Origin: Thiodiazotropha sp040506775 | Lineage (GTDB): Bacteria > Pseudomonadota > Gammaproteobacteria > Chromatiales > Chromatiaceae | Direction: 5' to 3' | Assembly (NCBI GenBank): GCA_040506775.1 | Contig: JBEVWC010000007.1 | Location: forward strand, 124,001-188,000 | DNA: 64,000 nucleotides | Made by a program: the position numbers and the translations under genes | Notes under the pieces: model-generated | Database searches by the model: none | What the model was told of the DNA's origin: nothing | Seen by the model: the letters and a program-made list of their open reading frames with translations, nothing else | In this document: one piece after another, positions 1-8,249 of the stretch | Numbering within the stretch: the stretch's first letter is position 1 | Layout: each line of letters opens with the position of its first letter

Positions 1-1
1 G

Positions 2-52
2 GAGGGTAAAGGTTTCAAGGATGCCGCCGATTATTTAAGAGTCGGCAATTGA
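2..52 (+). CDS. Possible 3' end of an upstream gene (partial)
   Basis: An open frame enters from the left edge and ends at a TGA at 50-52, giving a tail that reads GKGFKDAADYLRVGN. It is too short to identify. The next gene starts within 15 bases, or overlaps it if a TTG at 49 is used, so the two could be cotranscribed. The reading is weak because only 17 codons are visible. Confidence 0.3.
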   Translation, partial: EGKGFKDAADYLRVGN

Positions 53-66
53 ACAGCGGAATAGTC

Positions 67-534
67 ATGGCGGATGATGGGGAATTTTTCGAAGTCGCGC
101 GGGAAGCGGTCGGGCAACTGAAGAAGCTGACCCGGGATTTTCCACATCTCGCGACCAAGCCGGTTCGGCATGCGATCGAAACCTGGAACGAGGATCTGTT
201 TCGCCGGGGTGAACTGATCTGGGAAGAACGCCAGCGGGTCAAACGGGAGCAGACAGCCCTGGAGAACCGGGCCATCGAGCTGATCGATGTCAACCATGTA
301 GAGGATACCCTCGATATGCTGACTGAGGAATTCGGTCGCGATTTTGATTTTCAGGATTTGATCGACATGGTGGGCAAGGAACGCTACATCGGCGCACTGC
401 GGCGTGAAGCCATCGAACTGTCACAGAACTCCATCTCACCCGAGCAGACCGCCGATCTGTGGAACAGCGTGGGCAAACCTCCGGTGGGCGGCGAACGCTG
501 GAATGCGGTCGGGGTCTCCGTGTTGATGGGTTGA
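67..534 (+). CDS. Hypothetical protein, 155 aa
   Basis: I do not recognise the family. The product is acidic and apparently all-helical and soluble, with no signal peptide, membrane segment or cysteine pattern. Residues 10-90 are rich in charged helices (FEVAREAVGQLKKL, then a WEERQRVKREQ stretch) that could form a short coiled coil. The C-terminus is Gly/Val-rich. ATG 67 is preferred; an in-frame TTG at 49 would add six residues and overlap the end of the upstream frame. The gene converges on the phosphopantetheinyl transferase gene, with 25 bases between the stops. Confidence 0.6.
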   Translation: MADDGEFFEVAREAVGQLKKLTRDFPHLATKPVRHAIETWNEDLFRRGELIWEERQRVKREQTALENRAIELIDVNHVEDTLDMLTEEFGRDFDFQDLIDMVGKERYIGALRREAIELSQNSISPEQTADLWNSVGKPPVGGERWNAVGVSVLMG

Positions 535-559
535 TCCGCAACCTGTCCCGTAAGCCTGC

Positions 560-1210
560 TCAACCCGGGATCAGGTAACAACCGGTGTAGAGGTGTCCCC
601 CATCTGTGGCGAACCAGCCATGAAATTCCAGATTCTGCGGAAATTGAATATCGCTTTGTGGCGAAACTGAAAAGTCAAAACTTCGGGCGATGGGATCGAT
701 CTCCAGAGTGACCGCCTGAAAGCCGATGAACTGACCCAGAATCGGGTAGTAACACTTGTACAGACTCTCCTTGGCGCTGAACACCAGGCGACCCGGCAGT
801 TCCGGGTTTTGTTTCAGAAATTCGGCTTCCGGCGGGGTGTGAACATAGCGCGACACACCTTCAGGCAGGGGGGACAGGGGTTCCACATCGATACCCAGTC
901 CGGCCAGGTCGGTGATTCTTGCGCATACCGCCAGGCACACTTCACGGCAATGGGAGATACTGCCGAGATAACCCTCAGGCCAGAGCGGCTGGCGCTTGTC
1001 CCCACGCAACAGGGGCTGCCGGGGCGCCTCGAGCCGGGCGAGCGCCGTGTGGGCCGCGTGCCGGCCGGCGCGAAATTCCCGTTGACGTTTCTCCCGTGCC
1101 CCCTCGATCAACGCCTCTTCCTCCGCACACAGTGGCGTGGTCCACATCTCGGCATCTGCCCTGATGAGGCTGACCTGGGGGGGGAAGCCGTTGTTGAACT
1201 GATCGGACAT
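560..1210 (-). CDS. 4'-phosphopantetheinyl transferase, EntD/Sfp type
   Basis: Transfers the phosphopantetheine arm of CoA to a serine of carrier proteins. The 216-residue product carries the two family signatures: GIDVEPL near residue 110, which holds the Mg-binding Asp and Glu, and FSAKESLYKCYYP near 160, which holds the third acidic residue and the CoA-contacting Lys. GSISHC upstream matches the conserved substrate-side His motif. The start at 1210 (MSDQFNNG) fits family length; the frame stays open to 1405 but that extension looks non-coding. No polyketide or peptide synthetase lies in the window, so the target is unknown; with EntD-like size it may also serve primary-metabolism carrier proteins. 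Confidence 0.85.
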   Translation of the reverse strand: MSDQFNNGFPPQVSLIRADAEMWTTPLCAEEEALIEGAREKRQREFRAGRHAAHTALARLEAPRQPLLRGDKRQPLWPEGYLGSISHCREVCLAVCARITDLAGLGIDVEPLSPLPEGVSRYVHTPPEAEFLKQNPELPGRLVFSAKESLYKCYYPILGQFIGFQAVTLEIDPIARSFDFSVSPQSDIQFPQNLEFHGWFATDGGHLYTGCYLIPG

Positions 1211-1345
1211 GGGATCTGAAAGGCTTGTTTGTGCGGTGATCGCCCGTGGATGAAGGGTCAGTTTGTGGAGACTGACAAACCCTAGCAGACTCCGTTGGTC
1301 AAGGCCATGCTGCCATGGTCTGCAGGAGTCCTGCTGGAAAAGCGC

Positions 1346-1375
1346 TTGACCGTTTGTTCGATCCCGTGCCATTCT
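1346..1375 (+). promoter_or_regulatory. Candidate sigma-70 promoter for the DMT transporter leader
   Basis: TTGACC (1346-1351), an 18-base spacer and CATTCT (1370-1375). The -35 is good and the -10 is poor. It would start a transcript near 1383 that runs through a leader containing the hairpin at 1514-1543. Confidence 0.35.
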
Positions 1376-1513
1376 CACCCCATGAACTCGATCTACCCGA
1401 CCCATCTGATGAACAAACCGCGCCGACTCCGCATGTGGGCAGTCTGTGCCGTCATCTGTGGTCCGGAGGGTTGATTCAGAGATTCTGATTTAGAGTTCAA
1501 CCAGGAATTTCTC

Positions 1514-1545
1514 AAGGCCGCAGATGGAAACATCTGCGGCCTTTT
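1514..1545 (+). terminator. Intrinsic terminator / possible attenuator upstream of the DMT transporter
   Basis: A perfect 13-bp stem (AAGGCCGCAGATG, 1514-1526) closes a GAAA tetraloop (1527-1530), and its descending arm runs into a T run ending at 1545. The next gene's ribosome-binding site AAGGAGG (1551-1557) follows at once. Nothing coding on the plus strand ends just upstream except a possible 21-30 codon frame (ATG 1382 or 1409, stop 1472-1474), so the hairpin looks placed to control the transporter rather than to end a gene. Confidence 0.65.
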
Positions 1546-1564
1546 TCGTTAAGGAGGTTGTGAT

Positions 1565-2476
1565 ATGTCGGTGCCTGCCGCCTTTCTGGGCGTTGTACTC
1601 ATCTGGGGTACCACGCCGTTGGCCATTCAGTGGAGTGGTCAGGGTGTGGGTTTTCTGTTCGGGGTGACCGGTCGGATGCTGATCGGGGTCACCCTGGCCA
1701 TGCTGGTGCTGCGCCTGATGGGGCTGCGCCTGCCCTGGCATGAGTCGGCGCGACGTACCTATCTGATTGCCGGACTGGGCATCTACCTGAGTATGACCCT
1801 GGTCTACTGGTCCGCCCAGTACATTCCCTCGGGATGGATCTCGGTGGTATTCGGCCTTTCGCCCATCGCCACCGGACTGATGGCCCGAATCTGGCTGCAG
1901 GAACCCGGATTGACCCTGTCCCGGCTGCTTGCGGTGCTGGTGTCTCTGGCTGGGCTGGGGACGGTTTTCAGTGTCGGGGTTCAGGCCGGGATCGAGTTCG
2001 CCCTGGGGTTGGGAGGGGTGCTGCTGTCGGTGATCACCCATTCGGCCAGTTCGGTGTGGATCAAGCGCATCGATGCCCAGTTGCATGGCCTGGTGGTGAC
2101 CACCGGTGGTCTGATGGTCGCGGTGCCCCTGTTTCTGGTCAGCTGGTTCCTGCAGGGGCAGGGGTGGCCGGAAGCCATGAGTGAACGCACCCTGGCGGCG
2201 ATCTGCTATCTGGGGGTGATCGGCTCGGTGCTCGGGTTCACGCTCTACTACTATATTCTGCGCCATGTGGAGACCACCCGGGTTGCCCTGATCACCCTGA
2301 TGACCCCGGTGATTGCCCTGTTTGCCGGTGCCTGGCTGAACGCGGAGACGATTGAGCCGCAGATCTGGGTCGGTACCGCTCTGATCCTGGTGGGTTTGGT
2401 TGGGTTTGAACGCCCCGCGATCCGCTGGCCGGGTCAGTGGCGGCCAATCAGGGCCAGGGAGAGCGAGGGCCAGTAG
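1565..2476 (+). CDS. DMT-superfamily permease (EamA domains)
   Basis: Inner-membrane exporter of the drug/metabolite type. The 303-residue protein has ten predicted hydrophobic helices arranged as two EamA repeats (about 5-135 and 150-285). It opens with the typical LIWGTTPLAIQW sequence, and the second repeat carries VIGSVLGFTLYYYILRHVE and LITLMTPVIALFAGAWLNAE. Substrate cannot be told; relatives export amino acids or metabolites. A strong AAGGAGG site precedes the ATG and a rho-independent hairpin precedes that. Its 3' end overlaps the convergent dctM-type gene by 43 bases. Confidence 0.85.
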   Translation: MSVPAAFLGVVLIWGTTPLAIQWSGQGVGFLFGVTGRMLIGVTLAMLVLRLMGLRLPWHESARRTYLIAGLGIYLSMTLVYWSAQYIPSGWISVVFGLSPIATGLMARIWLQEPGLTLSRLLAVLVSLAGLGTVFSVGVQAGIEFALGLGGVLLSVITHSASSVWIKRIDAQLHGLVVTTGGLMVAVPLFLVSWFLQGQGWPEAMSERTLAAICYLGVIGSVLGFTLYYYILRHVETTRVALITLMTPVIALFAGAWLNAETIEPQIWVGTALILVGLVGFERPAIRWPGQWRPIRARESEGQ

Positions 2477-3708
2477 GTGATGATCAATACCGCGCCAAGC
2501 AGCAGCAGGAACCAGGGAAGGGTGGCGCGGTAGATGGTCATGATCGGCTTGTCGAAGCGGTAGCTTGCAATGAACAGGTTCATGCCCACCGGCGGGGTGA
2601 AATAGCCGATCTGCATATTGGCCAGAAAGATGATCCCCAGGTGTACCGGATCGACCCCGTACTGGATCGCCACCGGCAGCAGCAGCGGTACGATCAGCAC
2701 CAGGGCGGAGAAGATGTCCAACAGGGTGCCGAGTACCAGCAGAAACAGGTTGAGCAGGATCAGGAAGGTGAGCGGGTCGTGGACCCGCTCATGCAGCCAG
2801 TTGAACAGTTCTCCTGGGACATCCGCGTCGATCATGTAGTTGGTGGAGGCCATTGAAAGCCCCAGAATCACCAGGATGCCGCCAACCAGCAGCATCGATT
2901 CCCGCATCAGGCCCGGGAGACGCTGCAGGGGGATCTCCCGGTGTACGAAAACCTCGGCGATCAGCACGTAGAGCACCGTCACCGCAGCGGCCTCTGAGAT
3001 CGCGAAGTAGCCGCTGTAGATGCCGAACAGCAGCAGGATCGGCAGTGGAATCTCCCAGGCGGCCTCGCGTATCGCCTCCAGTGCCTCCGGGAGGGAGAAC
3101 CGGGTCAGGGGAATCTGACGGCTGGCATACAGGGCCCAGGCCATGAGCACGCCCAGCATCAGGAACCCGGGCAGAATTCCCGCCAGAAACATATCGTCCA
3201 CGGTGATCGATCCGCCCAGGCCCATCTGCTGGGCCACCACCGCGTAGAGGATCAGGGGCAGGGCCGGGGCAAACAGCAGGCCCAGACTGCCCGAGGTGGT
3301 GACCAGCCCCAGGCTGAAGTTGTTCCCGTATCCGGCCTGTTGCAGGGCCGGGTAGAGCAGTGCACCCAGGGCCACGATGGTCACCCCGGAGGCACCGGTA
3401 AAGGCGGTGAACAGGGCACAGGCGACCAGAGCGACGAAGGCCATGCCGCCCGGCATCCAGCCGAGCAGGGCCTGGGTCAGCCGGACCAGCCGGAAGGGAG
3501 CCTTGCCTTCACTGAGCAGGTATCCGGCAAAGGTGAACAGGGGGATGGCCATCAGCACCGGGGTTTCGGCGAGACGGAAGAACTCGATCGCGACGATGGA
3601 GAGATCAATCTCGGACTGATGGAAGCCCCACAGGGCCATGGCGCCGATGACCACGAACAGGGGGGCGCCGCTGATTGCCAGCAGGATCAGGCCCAGGGTC
3701 ACCATCAT
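2434..3708 (-). CDS. TRAP transporter large permease, DctM family
   Basis: Forms the sodium-coupled translocation channel of a tripartite ATP-independent periplasmic transporter. The 424-residue protein is almost wholly hydrophobic with about 12 helices and carries family sequences such as IPLFTFAGYLLSEG, FTGASGVTIVALGALLYPAL and GIIFLANMQIGYFTPPVGMNLF. It overlaps the small permease gene by four bases (3705-3708), so the two are translationally coupled. It is the last gene of the operon tatT-dctP-dctQ-dctM, read right to left. Confidence 0.92.
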   Translation of the reverse strand: MMVTLGLILLAISGAPLFVVIGAMALWGFHQSEIDLSIVAIEFFRLAETPVLMAIPLFTFAGYLLSEGKAPFRLVRLTQALLGWMPGGMAFVALVACALFTAFTGASGVTIVALGALLYPALQQAGYGNNFSLGLVTTSGSLGLLFAPALPLILYAVVAQQMGLGGSITVDDMFLAGILPGFLMLGVLMAWALYASRQIPLTRFSLPEALEAIREAAWEIPLPILLLFGIYSGYFAISEAAAVTVLYVLIAEVFVHREIPLQRLPGLMRESMLLVGGILVILGLSMASTNYMIDADVPGELFNWLHERVHDPLTFLILLNLFLLVLGTLLDIFSALVLIVPLLLPVAIQYGVDPVHLGIIFLANMQIGYFTPPVGMNLFIASYRFDKPIMTIYRATLPWFLLLLGAVLIITYWPSLSLALIGRH

Positions 3709-4193
3709 GGGGATTCGTCCCGGAGCGTCTTGAGCGGGATGTTGAGCAGAAACTTCAAACCCATAAGGGTAAAGCCGACAGGGATGATGATTTCACCCAT
3801 CCAGGCGGGAACGTTGGAAAACAGCGTCGATCCCTCCTGCCACTCCACATAGACGAAACGTGCGGCATGCCAGCCGATGGTAAGGCAGACGATGCCGCTG
3901 AACAGGTCATGCAGCTTGGCCAGCAGGGCCTGATTTTTTTCCGAGAGGGTGTGCGAGACCAGATCGATGCGCAGATGCCGGTGATCCCGGGTGGCGGCCA
4001 GGGCGCCGAACAGGGCGATCCACAGCACCATGATGCGCAACACCGGATCAGCCCACACCAGGCCGCTGTCGAACAGGTTGCGCAAAATAATCTGGCTCCC
4101 CGCCAGCAGGATCATGGCACCGAGCAGGAGCGCCATGATGATCTCCTCGATGCGGGTGATGCCGTGCTGGACCCGGGGCAGCCAGGCATTCAT
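3705..4193 (-). CDS. TRAP transporter small permease, DctQ family
   Basis: Small membrane subunit that associates with DctM. The 162-residue protein has four hydrophobic helices; the second contains ILRNLFDSGLVWADPVLRI, the typical DctQ amphipathic and helix sequence, and the third is followed by the conserved RIDLVS region. It overlaps the genes on both sides by four bases, which is strong evidence of a single operon. Confidence 0.9.
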   Translation of the reverse strand: MNAWLPRVQHGITRIEEIIMALLLGAMILLAGSQIILRNLFDSGLVWADPVLRIMVLWIALFGALAATRDHRHLRIDLVSHTLSEKNQALLAKLHDLFSGIVCLTIGWHAARFVYVEWQEGSTLFSNVPAWMGEIIIPVGFTLMGLKFLLNIPLKTLRDESP

Positions 4194-5227
4194 GGGGTGG
4201 CTTGGCCCGTGCGCTGCGCCTGGATCAGGCGTTGCATCTCATCCAGCAGGTTGCCGGTCTCCAGTTTGCCGGCCTTTTTCAAAGCCTGAAGGGTGGCATT
4301 GGCATGGGACTCCCAGGCAAGCTGCTGTTCCGGCGTGGGGGTGATGAAAATGATCCCCTGTTGTTCCAAGGCGGCCAGGGCGGCTTTGGTGTCTTCCCGG
4401 TTCTGCTGGTTGATCGTGATGAAGGTCTGCTTCAGGGTCTCGCTCACCAGGGCCTGGTCGGCCTCGCTGAGCTTGTTGAAGGCCTTCTTCTCAATCACCA
4501 GGGTGGCATAAAGATAGGCCAAAGGTACCTGGGTCAGGTAGCGGACCCGGGTGTACCACTGCAACGCGATGGCGCCGATGGGCGCACTCGCGATGGTGTC
4601 GATGAGACCGGTCTGCAACCCGGTGAGCACATCGGTCAAGGGCAGGGGGATGGGGGTGATACCCAGTTCGCTGAACATGCGGGCATTGATGTCATCACCC
4701 TCCGGGATCCAGATCTTCAACCCTTTCATGTCTTCGGTGGTCTCCACCGGGCTGTTGGAAAACAGATAGGCGAAGCCGCCTTCACTGAGTCCGAAACAGA
4801 TATATCCGGAGCCATTCAGGGCGTCGATGATCTGCTGGTCCATGACCTTTCGCACCGCATCCACCTCGTCCAGATTGCGGAATTGGAACGGCAGTGAAAG
4901 GGTCTGGGTATCCGGGTTGATGGCGCTGAGTCCGCCACCGGTGATGGCCCCGCCCTGCAACTGTCCCATACGGATCTTGCGCAACACACTGTTGTCGTTA
5001 CCCATAACACCGCCGGGGTAGAAGCGGATGCTGACCCGGCCCTGGGTTTGTGCTTCGATCGACTCGGCGGCGGCCCGCATCTCCTTCATCCAACTGCTGC
5101 CGTCCGGAGCCAGGGTAGCGATCTTGAGTACGGTTTTCGCCTGGCAGGCGCCGGCCAGGCTGAACATCAGGAGCGTGAGGATAAAGGCGTGAAAGAGTCG
5201 GGATGTGCGATGTTTGGACAGAATCAT
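4190..5227 (-). CDS. TRAP transporter substrate-binding protein, DctP family
   Basis: Periplasmic receptor that delivers the substrate to DctQM. It is 345 residues long with a signal peptide ending near residue 30 (SLAGACQA), followed by KTVLKIATLAPDGSSW, typical of the family. At the position where most DctP proteins have a carboxylate-binding arginine in a KIR-V/T-P motif, this protein reads GLKIWIPEGD, with Trp173 instead of Arg. The pocket may therefore not bind a simple carboxylate. It lies between tatT and dctQ, overlapping dctQ by four bases. The substrate is unknown. Confidence 0.9.
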   Translation of the reverse strand: MILSKHRTSRLFHAFILTLLMFSLAGACQAKTVLKIATLAPDGSSWMKEMRAAAESIEAQTQGRVSIRFYPGGVMGNDNSVLRKIRMGQLQGGAITGGGLSAINPDTQTLSLPFQFRNLDEVDAVRKVMDQQIIDALNGSGYICFGLSEGGFAYLFSNSPVETTEDMKGLKIWIPEGDDINARMFSELGITPIPLPLTDVLTGLQTGLIDTIASAPIGAIALQWYTRVRYLTQVPLAYLYATLVIEKKAFNKLSEADQALVSETLKQTFITINQQNREDTKAALAALEQQGIIFITPTPEQQLAWESHANATLQALKKAGKLETGNLLDEMQRLIQAQRTGQATP

Positions 5228-5275
5228 GATGATGGAATCAGCTATGGGTGTGGAGTGTGGCTTGATACTGCGGCA

Positions 5276-6133
5276 TCAAAAGTAGTCTTCCTGCAGCAGT
5301 GCTTGGGCTTGCTGTTGGGCCAGGATGTTGCTCAGGGTCAGCCCAGGCTGACGGGGATCGGCCTCGATCACCTCTTTGAGCAGCTGGTCGTGGAGGGTTT
5401 TATCAAAAACCAGGCGGGCGTAGTGTCGAGCGTATTCCAGTTTGGCCATCAGGTCCTTGCCCGATGAGTAGCGGATGGCCTGTTCGAAATGGGCCTGGCC
5501 GATTTCAGGGCGGCCACCGAGGGCCGGAGGTATCTGGCTGTTGATCACACCCAGATAGAGTTGCGCCCGACCGTTCTCGTATCCCGGTTCCTGCTTCACC
5601 ACCTGTTCCAGCATCGCCTCAACCTTGGCCAGCTCCGCCACCGCGTTCCAGTCGTCGCTGTGGGCCTGGATCCAGCCCGCCCAACTGGCGGCATACAGGT
5701 ACTGCCCCTCCAGGTCATCGGGATCACTCTTGCGGAGGGCCTCAGTGAAGCGCTCGAAGGGCTGCTTCAGGTTGTCGCAGATCTGGGTCTCGGTTTGGCA
5801 GAACCCGCGTTGTGCATAGTCGAGAGCTTTGTCGGTAAGGATCTTGCGGCGCTCGGGATCTTCCACCAGGCCACCGGCATAGGCGCCATACAGGCGTGCG
5901 CCGGCGTACAGCAGAGGCTTATCGTCCGGACTCTGCGCAATCAGGGAATCGATCAGCAACAGGTAGGAGGGTGCGCCCTGGCGCACGATCTCCGGATCGG
6001 TCTGCTCGAGCATGGCCTGGGACAGGCTCGCGGCCAAGCGGTCGGTGCCCAGGGATACACACCCGTTTGAGAGGGCAATGGACAGACCGAGCAGGGGTGT
6101 GAGAAGTAATTTACCGAACCGGGATATGTTCAT
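5276..6133 (-). CDS. TRAP-associated TPR lipoprotein, TatT family
   Basis: The 285-residue protein starts with a lipoprotein signal (ALSNGC, cysteine at 25), so it should be anchored in a membrane facing the periplasm. The rest is helical and TPR-like: YLLLIDSLIAQSPDDKPLLYAGARLYGAYAGG, then a second region ending in YSSGKDLMAKLEYARHYAR. This is the pattern of TatT, the trimeric partner of the TRAP receptor TatP described in Treponema. It is the first gene of the TRAP operon, 48 bases before dctP. A role in passing a hydrophobic or unusual ligand to the receptor is inference. Confidence 0.8.
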   Translation of the reverse strand: MNISRFGKLLLTPLLGLSIALSNGCVSLGTDRLAASLSQAMLEQTDPEIVRQGAPSYLLLIDSLIAQSPDDKPLLYAGARLYGAYAGGLVEDPERRKILTDKALDYAQRGFCQTETQICDNLKQPFERFTEALRKSDPDDLEGQYLYAASWAGWIQAHSDDWNAVAELAKVEAMLEQVVKQEPGYENGRAQLYLGVINSQIPPALGGRPEIGQAHFEQAIRYSSGKDLMAKLEYARHYARLVFDKTLHDQLLKEVIEADPRQPGLTLSNILAQQQAQALLQEDYF

Positions 6134-6612
6134 CGGGGGATTGTGACAGATTTCTAGTTGTTTTATTAGGGCCTGGGCCGATCAGGTCGGATTGGCAGGT
6201 GCCGGTTTTCCGGGGCAATGGATGACAGCATTCCCTGTGTTCAGAGGTCGTTTTTTAGTTTTCACCTCGGTGGATTGCTGAAAAATGTCACAGGACGGGT
6301 GGTTTGGCAAACGGTTTCTTGATGACTCTTGGCTGCAATCGGAGTTCCGGTGGGGCATTCCCGGGTTCCGCTTCGCTGCACCCGGGCTACGTCGTTGCGC
6401 TGGAGCTGGAAACCAGGGATCGATCGTTGAAGGGAGCCTACAGCCGGAGGTGATTCACCGAAGTCAGACCTGAGCCGCCGTTACCGACCGAAACTGCGAG
6501 TGATGAGTCCAGAGGTGTGAGAACACCCCCTCTGAGCGTGGTTTGCTTGATGTCCTGCGGCCTAGCCATTATCGTGCGAAAAAACAACCAAAACCAAATA
6601 AGGGGGTTGCAC
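6134..6612. other. Intergenic region between divergent tatT and alanine symporter
   Basis: About 480 bases with no convincing gene. It must hold promoters for both neighbours. It contains one CCCGGGT-type palindrome (6358-6391). Short open frames here lack ribosome sites and overlap the palindrome. No known riboswitch pattern was found; in particular the glycine riboswitch core was sought and not seen. Confidence 0.6.
6358..6391. repeat. REP-like palindrome, copy 1
   Basis: CCCGGGT (6360-6366), a short GC-rich centre with an inner GCTTCGC mini-hairpin, then ACCCGGG (6380-6386) and CTAC. It is the inverse orientation of the copy at 8089-8120 and related to 8034-8060. Confidence 0.7.
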
Positions 6613-7962
6613 GTGGAGTTTGTCACCAATCTGATCAGTGGGTTGAACGGAATCGTCTGGGGACCCTTGATGCTGGTACTGATCCTCGGTACCGGTCTGT
6701 ACCTGATGATTCGCCTCCAGGTCATGCCGCTGGCGCGCCTGGGTTACGGTTTCCGCATGCTGTGGCGCGGACGCGAGGGCCGGGGTGAGGGGGAAATCAG
6801 TCCGTTCAACGCGCTCATGACCTCGCTATCGGCCACCATCGGGACCGGCAATATCGCCGGTGTCGCCACCGCCATCGCCATGGGCGGTCCGGGCGCCCTG
6901 TTCTGGATGTGGTGTACCGCCCTGGTGGGCATGGCCACCAAATATGCCGAGGCGGTGCTCGCGGTACGCTACCGGGAGGTGGACGAAAACGGCAACCATG
7001 TCGGCGGTCCCATGTACTACATCAAGAACGGCCTGGGCAGTTCCTGGGCCTGGCTGGGTACCCTGTTCGCGGTGTTCGGCGCGTTGGCGGGATTCGGTAT
7101 CGGCAACACGGTGCAGGCAAACTCGGTCGCGCATGCTCTGATGGATCACGAGCAGCTGGGCATACCGCCGATGGTGACCGGAATCGTCATGGCGGTGCTC
7201 GCCGGTTTGGTATTGATCGGGGGCATCAAACGCATCGCCGAAGTGGCAGGCAAGCTGGTGCCGTTCATGGCCATTGCCTACCTGCTGGGTGGCCTGGTGG
7301 TGCTGAGTCTGCATCTGAGCGATATCCCGGGGGCCGTGGTGCAGATCGTGCAGCAGGCCTTCACCCCCACGGCCGCCACCGGCGGGTTCGCCGGCGCCGC
7401 GGTCTGGGCAGCGATCCGTTTCGGTGTCGCGCGGGGCATTTTCTCTAACGAGGCAGGTTTGGGCAGTGCCCCAATCGCCCATGCCTCTGCCGCCACCGAC
7501 AGTCCGGTGCGTCAGGGTACGGTGGCTATGCTGGGTACCTTCATCGACACCCTGATCGTCTGTTCGGTAACCGGTCTGGCGATCGTCGTGACCGGCGCCT
7601 GGACCAGTGGTGAAACCGGTGCCTCGCTTTCGTCGTCCGCGTTCGAACTGGCGCTTCCCGGGGTGGGCAGTTACATCGTCAGCTTCGGCCTGGCGATCTT
7701 TGCCTTCACCACCATTCTCGGCTGGAGCGTGTACAGTGAGCGCTGTGTGGAATATCTGGTCGGGGTCAAGGCGATCACCCCGTTCCGGGTGCTCTGGGTG
7801 CTGATGATTCCGGTCGGCGCCATGGCCCAGGATCAGCTCGATTTCGTGTGGCTGATCGCGGATACCCTGAACGCCCTGATGGCAATCCCCAACCTGGTGG
7901 CGCTGTTGATGCTGAGCCCGGTGGTGGTGCAGTTGACCCGGGAATATTTCAAGGACCGCTGA
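6613..7962 (+). CDS. Alanine/glycine:sodium symporter, AGCS family (AlsT-like)
   Basis: Imports alanine or a related small amino acid with sodium. A GTG start at 6613 is chosen because AAGGGGG lies six bases upstream; it gives 449 residues, normal for the family. The frame remains open to 6517. Family sequences include NALMTSLSATIGTGNIAGVATAIAMGGPGA, the conserved GPGALFWMW region, GGPMYYIKNGLG, and ARGIFSNEAGLGSAPIAHA in the second half, plus TTILGWSVYSERC near the end. About 11 hydrophobic helices. It is a single gene, divergent from the TRAP operon and followed by a hairpin. Confidence 0.93.
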   Translation: MEFVTNLISGLNGIVWGPLMLVLILGTGLYLMIRLQVMPLARLGYGFRMLWRGREGRGEGEISPFNALMTSLSATIGTGNIAGVATAIAMGGPGALFWMWCTALVGMATKYAEAVLAVRYREVDENGNHVGGPMYYIKNGLGSSWAWLGTLFAVFGALAGFGIGNTVQANSVAHALMDHEQLGIPPMVTGIVMAVLAGLVLIGGIKRIAEVAGKLVPFMAIAYLLGGLVVLSLHLSDIPGAVVQIVQQAFTPTAATGGFAGAAVWAAIRFGVARGIFSNEAGLGSAPIAHASAATDSPVRQGTVAMLGTFIDTLIVCSVTGLAIVVTGAWTSGETGASLSSSAFELALPGVGSYIVSFGLAIFAFTTILGWSVYSERCVEYLVGVKAITPFRVLWVLMIPVGAMAQDQLDFVWLIADTLNALMAIPNLVALLMLSPVVVQLTREYFKDR

Positions 7963-7983
7963 AACGGGCTGAATTGAGAAGTT

Positions 7984-8011
7984 GTCGCTCCCGCCAGGAG
8001 GCGGGAGCGAC
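7984..8011. terminator. Strong hairpin after the alanine symporter
   Basis: Perfect 12-bp stem GTCGCTCCCGCC (7984-7995) with loop AGGA and the matching arm at 8000-8011. There is no T run, so it may act as a mRNA-end stabiliser or a dispersed repeat instead of a classic terminator. Confidence 0.5.
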
Positions 8012-8033
8012 CCCGGCATTCCGGAGGGATGTT

Positions 8034-8060
8034 CCCGGGTGCCACTTCGTTGCACCCGGG
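8034..8060. repeat. REP-like palindrome, copy 2
   Basis: CCCGGGTG (8034-8041) pairs with CACCCGGG ending at 8060 around a CACTTCGTTG centre. It is a divergent copy of the element at 6358 and 8089. Confidence 0.65.
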
Positions 8061-8088
8061 AATCTCAAGAGGTGCGAGTCTCACCCCC

Positions 8089-8120
8089 GTAGCCCGGGTG
8101 CAGCGAAGCGGAACCCGGGA
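8089..8120. repeat. REP-like palindrome, copy 3
   Basis: GTAGCCCGGGTGCAGCGAAG (8089-8108) followed by CGGAACCCGGGA. It matches the reverse complement of copy 1 almost base for base over its core, and lies 29 bases after copy 2, so the two form a pair. Confidence 0.7.
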
Positions 8121-8249
8121 TCCGGCAGAATGCGAAGAATTTCGGGACCATTCGAAACTCTCCAGATGTTTCACATATGCCCTCTTGTGGAGATCCATGC
8201 AGCACGGCGTTGCGGTCTCTTCCAGGGACCCGTTGAGCGATGAATTCCA

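Noticed and set aside
1490..2266. 258-codon open frame antisense to the DMT exporter
   Set aside because: The exporter has full EamA topology and a strong ribosome site; the antisense frame is Gln/His/Arg-rich shadow sequence.
6480..6560. TGATGAGTCC near GAAAC, hammerhead-ribozyme-like words upstream of the symporter
   Set aside because: The conserved core pieces are in the wrong order and the flanking helices do not form.
6826..8055. 409-codon open frame antisense to the alanine symporter gene
   Set aside because: Shadow frame rich in His, Gln, Arg and Gly with no family match; the symporter is certain.
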